A DNA stretch of 27,108 nt from Clostridia bacterium. Its GTDB lineage: Bacteria; Bacillota; Clostridia; Christensenellales; Aristaeellaceae. A program made the translations under genes and the position numbers. A model generated the notes under the pieces. It worked only from the letters and a program-made list of their open reading frames with translations, ran no database searches and had not been told where the DNA came from. Where the stretch lies: assembly GCA_017471125.1 (NCBI GenBank), contig JAFUWR010000215.1, positions 1 to 27,108 on the forward strand. The letters run 5' to 3'. This document shows, piece by piece, positions 8,371 to 13,928 of the stretch (position 1 is its first letter; the number at the start of each line of letters is the position of its first letter).

Positions 8371-8607
8371 TTATCCTTCGGCTCTTGCAAGTCGCAGGCC
8401 AGCCAACAAACCATCACGGAAACTCTCACGGGTGTTTGCGTTCATTGCAAGCAGTATGTTCCCGCGGGCTTCGTCTGCGTCGGCAGTTCCCGACATCGCG
8501 TTTTCCAACTGCATCATGGCTTCGGATAGCTGCTTGTCGTAAATCGTCGGTTCCTGTGCTGCGTACTCGTTGGCAAGGATATCAAGCGGATTAAACGTTT
8601 CACTCAC
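8371..8607 (-). CDS. Small protein of unknown function
   Basis: 78 residues starting with GTG at 8607. The start is set by an 8-nt overlap with the upstream gene (GTGAGTGA), so translation is coupled. The protein is acidic and helical with no signal peptide or membrane segment; the C-terminal RESFRDGLLAGLRLARAEG looks amphipathic. I do not recognise the family. The tight packing within the integrase operon and the absence of any better frame support a real gene. It is followed by 60 bp containing the stem-loop and integrase ribosome site. Confidence 0.7.
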   Translation of the reverse strand: MSETFNPLDILANEYAAQEPTIYDKQLSEAMMQLENAMSGTADADEARGNILLAMNANTRESFRDGLLAGLRLARAEG

Positions 8608-8863
8608 CTTCTTTCATGCTGACTTCAACCAGGTCGGACATCAGGTTACACGTGCCATTCAGCGCGTCATTCACGATGGCAACGAGGAATGATATACTCT
8701 GGTAATTGTTGAGGATATACGTCAGATGATCGTTATACTGTTCTTCCTGCTCACCGTCGATGTCTACAAGCACGGGATAGAAGAGCATCGCCAGCTTTTC
8801 AGCGACTTCCTTCGCGGTGCTGATGTAGTTGTTCAGGTTGGTTACAAGGTACTGTTTATCCAT
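8600..8863 (-). CDS. Small protein of unknown function
   Basis: 87 residues, acidic and predicted helical, with a hydrophobic stretch (KLAMLFYPVLVDI, about residues 23-35) too short and polar at its edges for a secure membrane helix. I do not recognise a family. An AGAAAGGA ribosome site stands 7 nt before the ATG. It overlaps the next gene by 8 nt. It follows the AW-motif gene after about 60 bp that include a 7-bp inverted repeat. Position in the integrase operon suggests an accessory or regulatory role, but nothing in the sequence fixes one. Confidence 0.7.
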   Translation of the reverse strand: MDKQYLVTNLNNYISTAKEVAEKLAMLFYPVLVDIDGEQEEQYNDHLTYILNNYQSISFLVAIVNDALNGTCNLMSDLVEVSMKEGE

Positions 8864-8877
8864 GCGTAATCCTTTCT

Positions 8878-8902
8878 CCCTCGGATATTATGCCGCCGAG
8901 GG
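8878..8902 (-). promoter_or_regulatory. Intercistronic inverted repeat
   Basis: CCCTCGG (8878-8884) and CCGAGGG (8896-8902) form a 7-bp stem with an 11-nt loop, directly before the ribosome site of the 87-residue gene. There is no T-run after it on the minus strand. It may tune translation or mRNA stability. Confidence 0.35.
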
Positions 8903-8924
8903 TCGGCTGATTGACTATTGAAGG

Positions 8925-9260
8925 TTACGGCGCGGTCTGTGTATCAGAGTACAGGAAGAACGATTGCAGCCGCTTACCGCTTCGCGTCGTGGGATCTTCA
9001 ATCTCCACCTTTAGCGCCGCTTCACTACCGTGAATTACCATCCTACCGACGCTCTGCCAACTGGCCCAGCTTCTAACTTCTTCGACGATACCAGCCGCCT
9101 GCGCCGCCTGTTCAATCTTCACCCGGTTAGCAGCCTGGCATTTCAGCCACCGCCACGCCAACGCCAACGCCGCAGAAAAGGTGATAGCGGCTTTCTTAGC
9201 GGCGGTCTTGAAAAGGCTCCAAGCCTTTTTCATCAACCGGGACAAGTCGGAACGCTTCAT
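8925..9260 (-). CDS. Small basic protein with AW-motif N-terminus, element-associated
   Basis: 111 residues from the ATG at 9260, chosen because AAGGGAGA sits 7-8 nt upstream; the frame is open further upstream without a ribosome site. The N-terminal half is basic and aromatic: MKKAWSLFKTAAKK, then TFSAALALAWRWLKC. This paired AW pattern is familiar from small proteins of clostridial conjugative and integrative elements, but their function is not known to me. The C-terminal half (SWASWQSVGRMVIHGSE onward) looks like a small beta-rich domain. It is the first gene of the leftward operon, under a promoter that overlaps operator site 1. Confidence 0.72.
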   Translation of the reverse strand: MKRSDLSRLMKKAWSLFKTAAKKAAITFSAALALAWRWLKCQAANRVKIEQAAQAAGIVEEVRSWASWQSVGRMVIHGSEAALKVEIEDPTTRSGKRLQSFFLYSDTQTAP

Positions 9261-9403
9261 AGTAATTCTCCCTTCGTTTGGTCGGTAGTGGGAAGGTGCC
9301 CTTTCGAGGTTGTCCGCACTTCCTGGCTTCACGCACCTACAGGGGTCTTACCTCGGGTTGTTAGTTCCTTGCCCGGTTTCGGCCTTCCCTTGCTGACATG
9401 TAT

Positions 9404-9432
9404 ATTATACTATATTGATATCAATATGTCCA
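9404..9432 (-). promoter_or_regulatory. Leftward promoter of the integrase operon
   Basis: On the minus strand TGGACA (9427-9432) and TATAAT (9404-9409) are 17 bp apart. Operator palindrome 1 occupies the whole spacer, so a bound repressor would block polymerase. The transcript has a leader of about 135 nt before the first start codon. Confidence 0.72.
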
Positions 9433-9493
9433 TTGGCCGAACCAACAATATATTGTTATCAATATTGTTCAAAATGTATATTGATATCAATAT
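9412..9493. promoter_or_regulatory. Triple palindromic operator in a divergent promoter region
   Basis: Three 16-bp sites: perfect palindrome ATATTGATATCAATAT at 9412-9427 and 9478-9493, and a one-mismatch copy at 9450-9465 (T for A at position 7). Centres are 38 and 28 bp apart. Sites 1 and 3 overlap the core elements of the leftward and rightward promoters; site 2 lies between. The ribbon-helix-helix gene directly to the right is the obvious candidate binder. Confidence 0.8.
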
Positions 9494-9510
9494 CATGTTT
9501 GTGTTATAAT
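9481..9510 (+). promoter_or_regulatory. Rightward promoter of the ribbon-helix-helix regulator
   Basis: TTGATA (9481-9486) and TATAAT (9505-9510) are 18 bp apart, with an extended TG (9502-9503) before the -10. The -35 lies within operator palindrome 3, which suggests autoregulation. Confidence 0.75.
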
Positions 9511-9533
9511 ACTTGATAGAATGGAGGTTTTTT

Positions 9534-9758
9534 ATGACATACTCAAAAGCAAATATGCGCGCCGTCGATAAGTACGTGCGGAACAATTATGATAGCTTCC
9601 TGGTTCGCGTTCCCAAAGGCCGTAAACAGACCATAGAAGCGTTTGCGCGGGCACACGGCGAATCCGTCAACGGCCTTGTTGGTCGGCTCTTACGGGATGC
9701 ACTGGGCTTGTCAGAAGTAGAATGGAGAGCGACAGATTCAGAGACAGAGGATACATGA
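9534..9758 (+). CDS. Ribbon-helix-helix (Arc/CopG-type) transcriptional regulator
   Basis: 74 residues from the ATG at 9534, which follows GGAGG by 7-8 nt; an in-frame ATG at 9513 lies upstream of that site and is rejected. The RHH fold can be read directly: the beta-strand SFLVRVPKG (about 20-28), helix 1 KQTIEAFARAHG, the ESVNGLVGRLLRDAL turn and helix 2. Such dimers bind tandem palindromes through the strand. The three operator palindromes immediately upstream overlap both divergent promoters, so this protein probably represses itself and the integrase operon. An antitoxin role is unlikely because no toxin gene follows; the next 430 bp are noncoding. Confidence 0.85.
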   Translation: MTYSKANMRAVDKYVRNNYDSFLVRVPKGRKQTIEAFARAHGESVNGLVGRLLRDALGLSEVEWRATDSETEDT

Positions 9759-9764
9759 AGTATT

Positions 9765-10189
9765 TTCATATTTCACCTGAAAATATGTTTTGTTGTTAAT
9801 AACATAACATATACTTAAAATTGTTACATATATGTAAATTATGCACTGATATATCGGCATTGTGCATAAATTTGTTAATTATCATGCCTATGTTTGATAT
9901 TTTTCAGGCTTCGGATGAGAGACTTCGTTGTAGTAAGGTGGGCTCGCCGTGTGTTTATGACCCTATACGGGTGGAGGTGGGCCCCTTCTGACCATTCCGC
10001 ATTAAACGTTTATTCCTTCACGTGCTTACTAAAAGAGTTTTCCGGGCAAATCAGCGGCTTTTGTCTCGGGTGGTATAGTTTATCGAGGAATGGCGTTGAA
10101 ACGATTTTAGCGGCGTTTGCGCCCATGTTACACGTTGTTTGTGGACATGTGCGTGATGTGGATAACCTTCGGCGGTGGAACGCGAATAA
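9765..10189. other. AT-rich noncoding region with DnaA-box-like sites; putative replication origin
   Basis: No credible gene lies here on either strand. The first part is strongly AT-rich, with a perfect 14-bp palindrome TTACATATATGTAA (9824-9837). Next come TTATGCACT (9839-9847) and, inverted, TGTGCATAA (9861-9869); the latter matches the DnaA-box consensus TTATNCACA on the minus strand. A perfect box, TGTGGATAA (TTATCCACA on the minus strand), lies at 10157-10165, just past the 3' end of the initiator-like gene. AT-rich DNA, palindromes and DnaA boxes beside an initiator gene suggest an origin. No iteron array is evident. Function as an oriT is an alternative. Confidence 0.5.
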
Positions 10190-11173
10190 TCAGTGCTTGT
10201 TATATCGCTGCTCTAACGCTCGTTCAAAGGTCACTTTGTCTATTCCTCTTTCGCGGCAAAAATCGTTTATGCCCTCATTCCGAACCTGCTCCGCTATACT
10301 ATCCGCTTCACGTCGAAAACGCTCTGATACTTGCGGGTGTGCTTCAAGCGCTTTTAACAAGGCATGTTCGGGAGCGTTTTCAAATCGTACGTTATAGCTG
10401 CTTTCAAGGATTGCGGCATGATCGTATTTCCTTGCCATTGCACGATGAATATTCAAAACCCTAATTCGCGGTTCTTTTTCTGAATTGTTACGAATGTACA
10501 TCATGTAGGCGACTGGTAGCTTGTTATTATAGGCGTAATTCAAAAACAATTCCCATTCCTTCCAGAAATCAGCGTCTCCCTGATTCTGCTGGGCATCCGG
10601 TTCGATTGTTTGCTCATTATTATTAATACTCATAGATGTGATACCTTGACTAATGATATTATAGTCATTTTTATTAATATTTATTATATGTCCCTGATTT
10701 TCAGGGTGGCCTGAATCCTGATTTTCAGGGTGGCTGGTATCCTGATTTTCAGGACTATGCCGATTTTCAGGTATATTCTGATTTTCAGGGTGGCTCTGTT
10801 CCTGTTTCCTACGTTTTTGTTCCTCAATATAGATTTCAAGCGCCGTCCTTGGCTTTGGCTGGTTGATAGTCAAATACCTTCTTCCAGCTTCTATGCTTGA
10901 TTCCAGTACCCCTGCTTGCATGAGACGACTAATAGCCATCTCACGTTTATACTCGGTCAGACCAATTAGGGTCTGTATGGTCTCATTCTTAACATTGCAT
11001 GGTTTCCCTTTTGAGACGAATCCATTAACATAACCTGCAATCATTAAATCCTCTGGTTGCAATCCTTCAATATTGAAGAGCCATCCTGGAATCCAGATAC
11101 CCTCAAAACCCTCGTAAACGACCCTCTTCCCTTTTTTCAGTTTCCTGTCTCCAACCCGCGTGTATGTACTCAT
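10190..11173 (-). CDS. Winged-helix replication-initiator-like protein with tandem-repeat linker
   Basis: 327 residues from the ATG at 11173 (GGAGG 11 nt upstream); an in-frame ATG at 11191 lacks a ribosome site. The N-terminal part (about 20-115) carries the pattern of helix-turn-helix plasmid/ICE initiators: IWIPGWLFNIEGLQPEDLMIAGYV, then TIQTLIGLTEYKREMAISRLMQAGVLE, a winged helix. A linker (about 125-165) repeats PENQ units and is followed by an Asn-rich stretch. The C-terminal part (about 200-325) is helical and contains a DFWKEWELFLNYAYNNKL segment. No signal peptide. Position next to DnaA-box-like sites supports a replication role, but a transcriptional regulator cannot be excluded. 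Confidence 0.68.
   Translation of the reverse strand: MSTYTRVGDRKLKKGKRVVYEGFEGIWIPGWLFNIEGLQPEDLMIAGYVNGFVSKGKPCNVKNETIQTLIGLTEYKREMAISRLMQAGVLESSIEAGRRYLTINQPKPRTALEIYIEEQKRRKQEQSHPENQNIPENRHSPENQDTSHPENQDSGHPENQGHIININKNDYNIISQGITSMSINNNEQTIEPDAQQNQGDADFWKEWELFLNYAYNNKLPVAYMMYIRNNSEKEPRIRVLNIHRAMARKYDHAAILESSYNVRFENAPEHALLKALEAHPQVSERFRREADSIAEQVRNEGINDFCRERGIDKVTFERALEQRYNKH
10693..10789. repeat. Five tandem copies of a 13-bp hairpin unit within the initiator-like gene
   Basis: CCTGATTTTCAGG is exact at 10693, 10717 and 10741, with one-base variants near 10759 and 10777. Starts are 24, 24, 18 and 18 bp apart, all multiples of six, so the reading frame is kept and PENQ is encoded each time. 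Each unit is itself an inverted repeat (CCTGA/TCAGG). Confidence 0.8.
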
Positions 11174-11201
11174 TTCCCGTCTTGCCTCCATCGTCGGGAT
11201 G

Positions 11202-11240
11202 AGGGTGGGCGGCTGCTTAAGAACAGACCGCCCTCACCCT
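11202..11240 (-). promoter_or_regulatory. Intercistronic stem-loop before the initiator-like gene
   Basis: AGGGTGGGCGG (11202-11212) pairs with CCGCCCTCACCCT (11228-11240) with a 2-nt bulge. It lies between the stop of the 66-residue gene and the ribosome site of the initiator-like gene. It lacks a T-run on the minus strand, so attenuation or mRNA processing is more likely than full termination. Confidence 0.4.
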
Positions 11241-11253
11241 TCTCTCTCTGCCT

Positions 11254-11454
11254 TTAGCTTTGTTCGGTGGTGCTGGTGTTGTCGGTCGTGGCTGTGTGTG
11301 TTGCCGGGTCAGGCATCTTATAGATCGTAAATTTCGCCGTCGAGTAATATTCACGCTTTTTGACAGTGCCAACAACCGGATTAAGCGGCTTTAACTGTTC
11401 TCTAACGCGGTAAAACTCATCCCAGGTATTGAATCTCATCTGAAATGTGACCAT
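11254..11454 (-). CDS. Small protein of unknown function
   Basis: 66 residues from the ATG at 11454, chosen because AGGAGG lies 6 nt upstream; the frame is open further upstream, but that part overlaps the excisionase-like gene. The core is a probable beta-alpha-beta unit (TFQMRFNTWDEFYRVREQLKPL, then TVKKREYYSTAKFTIYKM). A Thr/Asp-rich tail follows. I do not recognise the family. It lies 22 bp behind the excisionase-like gene and upstream of the initiator-like gene, as part of the leftward right-arm operon of the element. Confidence 0.65.
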   Translation of the reverse strand: MVTFQMRFNTWDEFYRVREQLKPLNPVVGTVKKREYYSTAKFTIYKMPDPATHTATTDNTSTTEQS

Positions 11455-11476
11455 TCTGTCCTCCTTGCGTGTTCGC

Positions 11477-11704
11477 CTAAAGTCTATTGTTGCTATTGCG
11501 GATGCTGTCTTGAAGTGCAACGGTATCAACAATGTATCTGGTTCCAGAATAAAAACCGGGTAGCTGTCCAGCCTTTTGCATCCTCCGCAACGCATATTCT
11601 GAAATTCCAGTATTCAGAGCAACGTTTCTAATCGTCATGTAAGGCATGGGCTGCTCAGGTCGTTTGCTTGAAATGTTCCGCTGCCGCTGCGTGGTACTAT
11701 TCAT
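11477..11704 (-). CDS. xis: Excisionase-like small DNA-binding protein
   Basis: 75 residues. The central segment MPYMTIRNVALNTGISEYALRRMQKAGQLPGFYSGTRYIVD (about residues 20-60) is the winged-helix pattern of small excisionases of clostridial integrative elements: a helix-turn-helix, then PGFYSG and a short wing that ends in the variable C-terminus. Such proteins bend attachment-site DNA and turn integrase toward excision. The ATG at 11704 overlaps the upstream stop by 4 nt (ATGA), and GGAGG lies 12 nt before it; an internal start at the MPYMTIRN methionine is possible but has no ribosome site. The gene is separated from the integrase by the whole element rather than adjacent to it. Confidence 0.72.
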   Translation of the reverse strand: MNSTTQRQRNISSKRPEQPMPYMTIRNVALNTGISEYALRRMQKAGQLPGFYSGTRYIVDTVALQDSIRNSNNRL

Positions 11705-11898
11705 CTCTTAATAATCCTCCGTAATGTTTGTTGGGTTGTGGTGTCTCGTTCGTTTATATGGTTTTGCCTATAATGTGGGTTTGTATCGCCTCCAATCATT
11801 CGGTAGGTTTGACTATCCTTAACCTTTGCCCCGTATACCATTATATCGTGGTGACCATCCGGGCGCAATAGGTCGGCAACGTCACAAAGTACGGTCAT
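11701..11898 (-). CDS. Possible small protein, first gene of the right-arm operon
   Basis: 65 residues; I do not recognise it. Its stop overlaps the excisionase-like start by 4 nt (ATGA), typical of translational coupling, which argues for a real gene. Against it, there is no Shine-Dalgarno site before the ATG at 11898, and the upstream sequence is very AT-rich. The protein is polar, with a DVADLLRPDGHHDIMVYGAKVKDS-type start and a basic C-terminus (TLRRIIKR). Confidence 0.45.
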   Translation of the reverse strand: MTVLCDVADLLRPDGHHDIMVYGAKVKDSQTYRMIGGDTNPHYRQNHINERDTTTQQTLRRIIKR

Positions 11899-12200
11899 AT
11901 ATGAAAATGTTGAAGTAAAAATGAAATAATATCGTAATATTTATGTGTTTCTATTCTCCCTCTTGCCTTCAGGAAAAACGCTTGATAATCGATGTAGCAT
12001 GGTGCATAATGTCCGCAACAGGGTCGTTGATTTCCGCGGGAAAAATCAACAAAAAATCAACTGGGCAAGCTATGATAAAAACGGATAAGTTATTGACAAA
12101 CGCGATAAGATACAAATAGTGCATGTATTCTTTAATAGTGTTGCTTTTTTATCGAACATATGAACGAAATAACTTGATGCACAACGATAACAAAAAATAC
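11899..12200. other. Noncoding right end of the integrative element
   Basis: This AT-rich stretch of about 300 bp has no credible gene on either strand. It holds the right pair of arm-type repeats (12042-12061) and two near-matches to a DnaA box (GGTGCATAA at 12001-12009, TGATGCACA at 12175-12183). A TTGACA at 12093-12098 has no convincing -10 at proper distance. The promoter for the rightmost small gene of the element should lie near 11910-11960 but cannot be fixed. Confidence 0.5.
12042..12061 (+). promoter_or_regulatory. Right pair of integrase arm-type site candidates
   Basis: Two exact AAAATCAAC copies (12042-12050 and 12053-12061) begin 11 bp apart, matching the left pair in sequence, orientation and spacing. 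A partial inverted copy, GTTGATTT, lies at 12026-12033. They stand about 155-175 bp inside the right repeat. Confidence 0.5.
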
Positions 12201-12229
12201 TTGCCAATCGCCTTAAAATAAGGTATAAT
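12201..12229 (+). promoter_or_regulatory. Rubredoxin promoter, hybrid of element and host DNA
   Basis: TTGCCA (12201-12206) and TATAAT (12224-12229) are 17 bp apart, 34 bp before the rubredoxin ATG. The right direct repeat ends inside the -10 box, so the -35 belongs to the integrated element. At the left boundary the host still carries TTGTCA (6873-6878) at the same distance from its copy of the repeat, which is evidently the original -35. Confidence 0.75.
12215..12226 (+). repeat. Right attachment-site candidate (direct repeat copy 2)
   Basis: Exact second copy of AAAATAAGGTAT. Its last bases form the first half of the rubredoxin -10 box, so the proposed crossover lies inside a host promoter. 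Everything to the right is host sequence with rubredoxin coding from 12264. Confidence 0.6.
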
Positions 12230-12263
12230 ACTTTTACAGAATTTTATATTGGAGGATGACATC

Positions 12264-12422
12264 ATGGCAAAATTCGTTTGTGACGCCTGCGGCTGGGAGT
12301 ACGACGAGGCGCTCGGCAGCCCCGAGAACGGCATCGCCCCCGGCACGAAGTTTGAAGACCTGCCCGAGGACTTCGAGTGTCCCCTATGCGGCGTGGGCAA
12401 GGACATGTTCTCCGAAGCCTGA
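12264..12422 (+). CDS. Rubredoxin
   Basis: 52 residues, the standard size of a small rubredoxin. The iron is held by four cysteines: C6 and C9 in VCDACGW, C39 and C42 in CPLCGVG; the YD, PG and aspartate-rich residues between are also normal for the family. It is a one-electron carrier in the cytoplasm of anaerobes, often for superoxide reductase, rubrerythrin or other oxygen and peroxide defence. GGAGG lies 8 nt before the ATG. The dihydrolipoyl dehydrogenase gene follows after 75 bp with a hairpin between; a redox partnership is possible but not shown. Expression depends on the hybrid promoter at the element boundary. Confidence 0.95.
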   Translation: MAKFVCDACGWEYDEALGSPENGIAPGTKFEDLPEDFECPLCGVGKDMFSEA

Positions 12423-12435
12423 TCCAGAACCGTCT

Positions 12436-12456
12436 GCCCCGGGCGCGTCCCGGGGC
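12436..12456 (+). terminator. GC-rich hairpin after rubredoxin, weak terminator or attenuator
   Basis: GCCCCGGG (12436-12443) pairs perfectly with CCCGGGGC (12449-12456) around a 5-nt loop, 14 bp after the stop. The following bases (GTTGTCAT) are a poor T-run, so partial read-through into the dehydrogenase gene is likely. Confidence 0.5.
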
Positions 12457-12497
12457 GTTGTCATATCCACCCCCCTGACGATAAGGAGGTCATCCCT

Positions 12498-13874
12498 ATG
12501 GCAAATGAATTCAACGTTGCGGTGCTGGGCGGCGGCCCGGGCGGCTACGAGGCGGCGATCCGCTGCGCGCAGCTGGGCCTCAAGACGTGCCTGATCGAGG
12601 CCCGGGAGCTGGGCGGCACCTGCCTGAACCGGGGCTGCATCCCCACCAAGGCGCTGCTGCACGGCGCGGAGGTCTACGAGAGCGCCAAGGACGGCGGCGT
12701 GTTCGGCATCTCCGGCGACGTGAAGCTGGACTACGAGAAGCTGGCGGCTTTCAAGGACGACCGGGTGAACAAGCTGGTGCGCGGCATAGAGGCGCTGGAG
12801 AAGGCCAACGGCGTGGAGGTCATCAAGGGCTTCGGCGTGGTGTCCGGGCCCCACGCCCTCAAGGTGGGCGACAGGACCGTCACCTATGACAAGCTCATAC
12901 TGGCCATGGGCTCGGCCCCGGCCAAGCCGCCCGTGCCGGGCATGGACACCGCCTACACCTCCGACGACGTGCTGGCGGCCAAGTTCCTGGTGTCGAACAT
13001 GATCGTCATCGGCGGCGGCGTCATCGGCATAGAGTTCGCCACGCTGTTCGCCACCCTGGGCAAGAAGGTCACCATCATCGAGATGATGCCGGAGATCCTG
13101 CCGGGCACCATCCCGGAGATCACCTCCAAGACCCGCGCCATCCTGAAGAAGAAGGGCGTGGAGTTCATCCTCGGCGCGAAGGTGACCGAGGTGGTCAAGG
13201 GCCGCGCGGTGCGGTTCGAGAAGGACGGCGTCGCGGACGAGCGCCGGGCCTCGGCGGTCATCGTGTGCGCGGGACGCCGCCCCATGACCCGGGACTGCGG
13301 GCTGGAGAGCATCGGCCTGGAGACCGACCGGCGGGGCTTCATCGCCGTGGACGACCACCTGCGCACCGCCGTCGAGGACGTGTACGCCATCGGCGACATC
13401 ACCGGCAAGATCCAGCTGGCCCACGTGGCCTCCGCCCAGGGCATGGTGGCCGCGGCCAACTGCGCCGGGAAGGACGCGACCATGCGCTACGACCGGGTGC
13501 CCGCCTGCATCTACACCTCGCCCGAGATCGCCTACGTGGGCCTGAGCGAGGAAGCCGCAACCGCCCAGGGCATCGAGACCGAGGTCGGCAGCTTCAACAT
13601 CGCCGCCAACGGCCGCTGCTTGGTGATGAACGAGAACACGGGCCTGGTGAAGATCATCGCCGAGAAGGGCACGGGCAAGATACTGGGCTGCCAGATCATG
13701 GCCCCCCGCGCCACCGACATGATCGCCGAGATCGCCGCGGTCATGGAGCACGGCGGCACCGTGGAGAGCCTGTCCCGGGTCATCCACCCCCACCCCACCG
13801 TGTCCGAGATCGTCGCCGAGGCCACCCACGACGTGGAGGGCCTGGCGGTGAACGCCATGCCGCGGAAGAAGTAA
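12498..13874 (+). CDS. lpdA: Dihydrolipoyl dehydrogenase
   Basis: 458 residues, full length. FAD binding GGGPGGYEAAIRCAQLG at 11-27; redox-active disulfide C42/C47 in GGTCLNRGCIPTK; NAD-binding GGGVIGIEFA near 172; FAD-contacting YAIGDITGKIQLAH near 297; and the active-site H432/E437 pair in HPHPTVSE of the dimer interface. It reoxidises dihydrolipoamide of 2-oxoacid dehydrogenase or glycine cleavage complexes with NAD. No lipoyl-domain or glycine cleavage genes are nearby, so the partner complex is elsewhere. AAGGAGG stands 8 nt before the ATG. It follows rubredoxin and ends at a strong terminator facing the TRAP operon. Confidence 0.94.
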   Translation: MANEFNVAVLGGGPGGYEAAIRCAQLGLKTCLIEARELGGTCLNRGCIPTKALLHGAEVYESAKDGGVFGISGDVKLDYEKLAAFKDDRVNKLVRGIEALEKANGVEVIKGFGVVSGPHALKVGDRTVTYDKLILAMGSAPAKPPVPGMDTAYTSDDVLAAKFLVSNMIVIGGGVIGIEFATLFATLGKKVTIIEMMPEILPGTIPEITSKTRAILKKKGVEFILGAKVTEVVKGRAVRFEKDGVADERRASAVIVCAGRRPMTRDCGLESIGLETDRRGFIAVDDHLRTAVEDVYAIGDITGKIQLAHVASAQGMVAAANCAGKDATMRYDRVPACIYTSPEIAYVGLSEEAATAQGIETEVGSFNIAANGRCLVMNENTGLVKIIAEKGTGKILGCQIMAPRATDMIAEIAAVMEHGGTVESLSRVIHPHPTVSEIVAEATHDVEGLAVNAMPRKK

Positions 13875-13883
13875 ACGGCGCAC

Positions 13884-13917
13884 AAAAACGACCCTTCATT
13901 GCGAAGGGCCGTTTTTT
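13884..13917. terminator. Bidirectional rho-independent terminator between lpdA and dctM
   Basis: AAAAACG-A-CCCTTC pairs with GAAGGG-C-CGTTTTTT around a 5-nt loop, with one internal mismatch. A-tract and T-tract flank both sides, so it can stop transcription from both convergent genes. It begins 10 bp after the lpdA stop codon. Confidence 0.88.
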
Positions 13918-13928
13918 CATGCGTAAAA

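Larger units (their letters stand above)
6887..12226. mobile_element. Putative compact integrative element (about 5.3 kb)
   Basis: The segment is bounded by a 12-bp direct repeat and differs from its surroundings in being visibly AT-richer. It contains, in order: tyrosine integrase, two small unknown genes, a small AW-motif protein, a divergent ribbon-helix-helix regulator with a three-site operator, an AT-rich stretch with DnaA-box-like sites, a winged-helix initiator-like protein, a small unknown protein, an excisionase-like protein and another small protein. Paired 11-bp-spaced repeats near both ends look like integrase arm sites. There is no relaxase, FtsK-type translocase, type IV secretion, terminase or capsid gene, so any transfer would need a helper. 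Candidate classes are a satellite of a phage or ICE, or a decayed mobilisable element. Confidence 0.78.

Noticed and set aside
9894..10397. A plus-strand open frame of 167 codons in the noncoding region of the element
   Set aside because: No ribosome site, composition unlike a protein, and the second half is antisense to the initiator-like gene.
10693..10789. A short CRISPR-like repeat array
   Set aside because: Repeat is only 13 bp, spacers are 5-11 bp, the units are in frame within a gene, and no cas gene is near.
12093..12098. TTGACA as the -35 of a promoter at the right end of the element
   Set aside because: No acceptable -10 lies 16-18 bp downstream.
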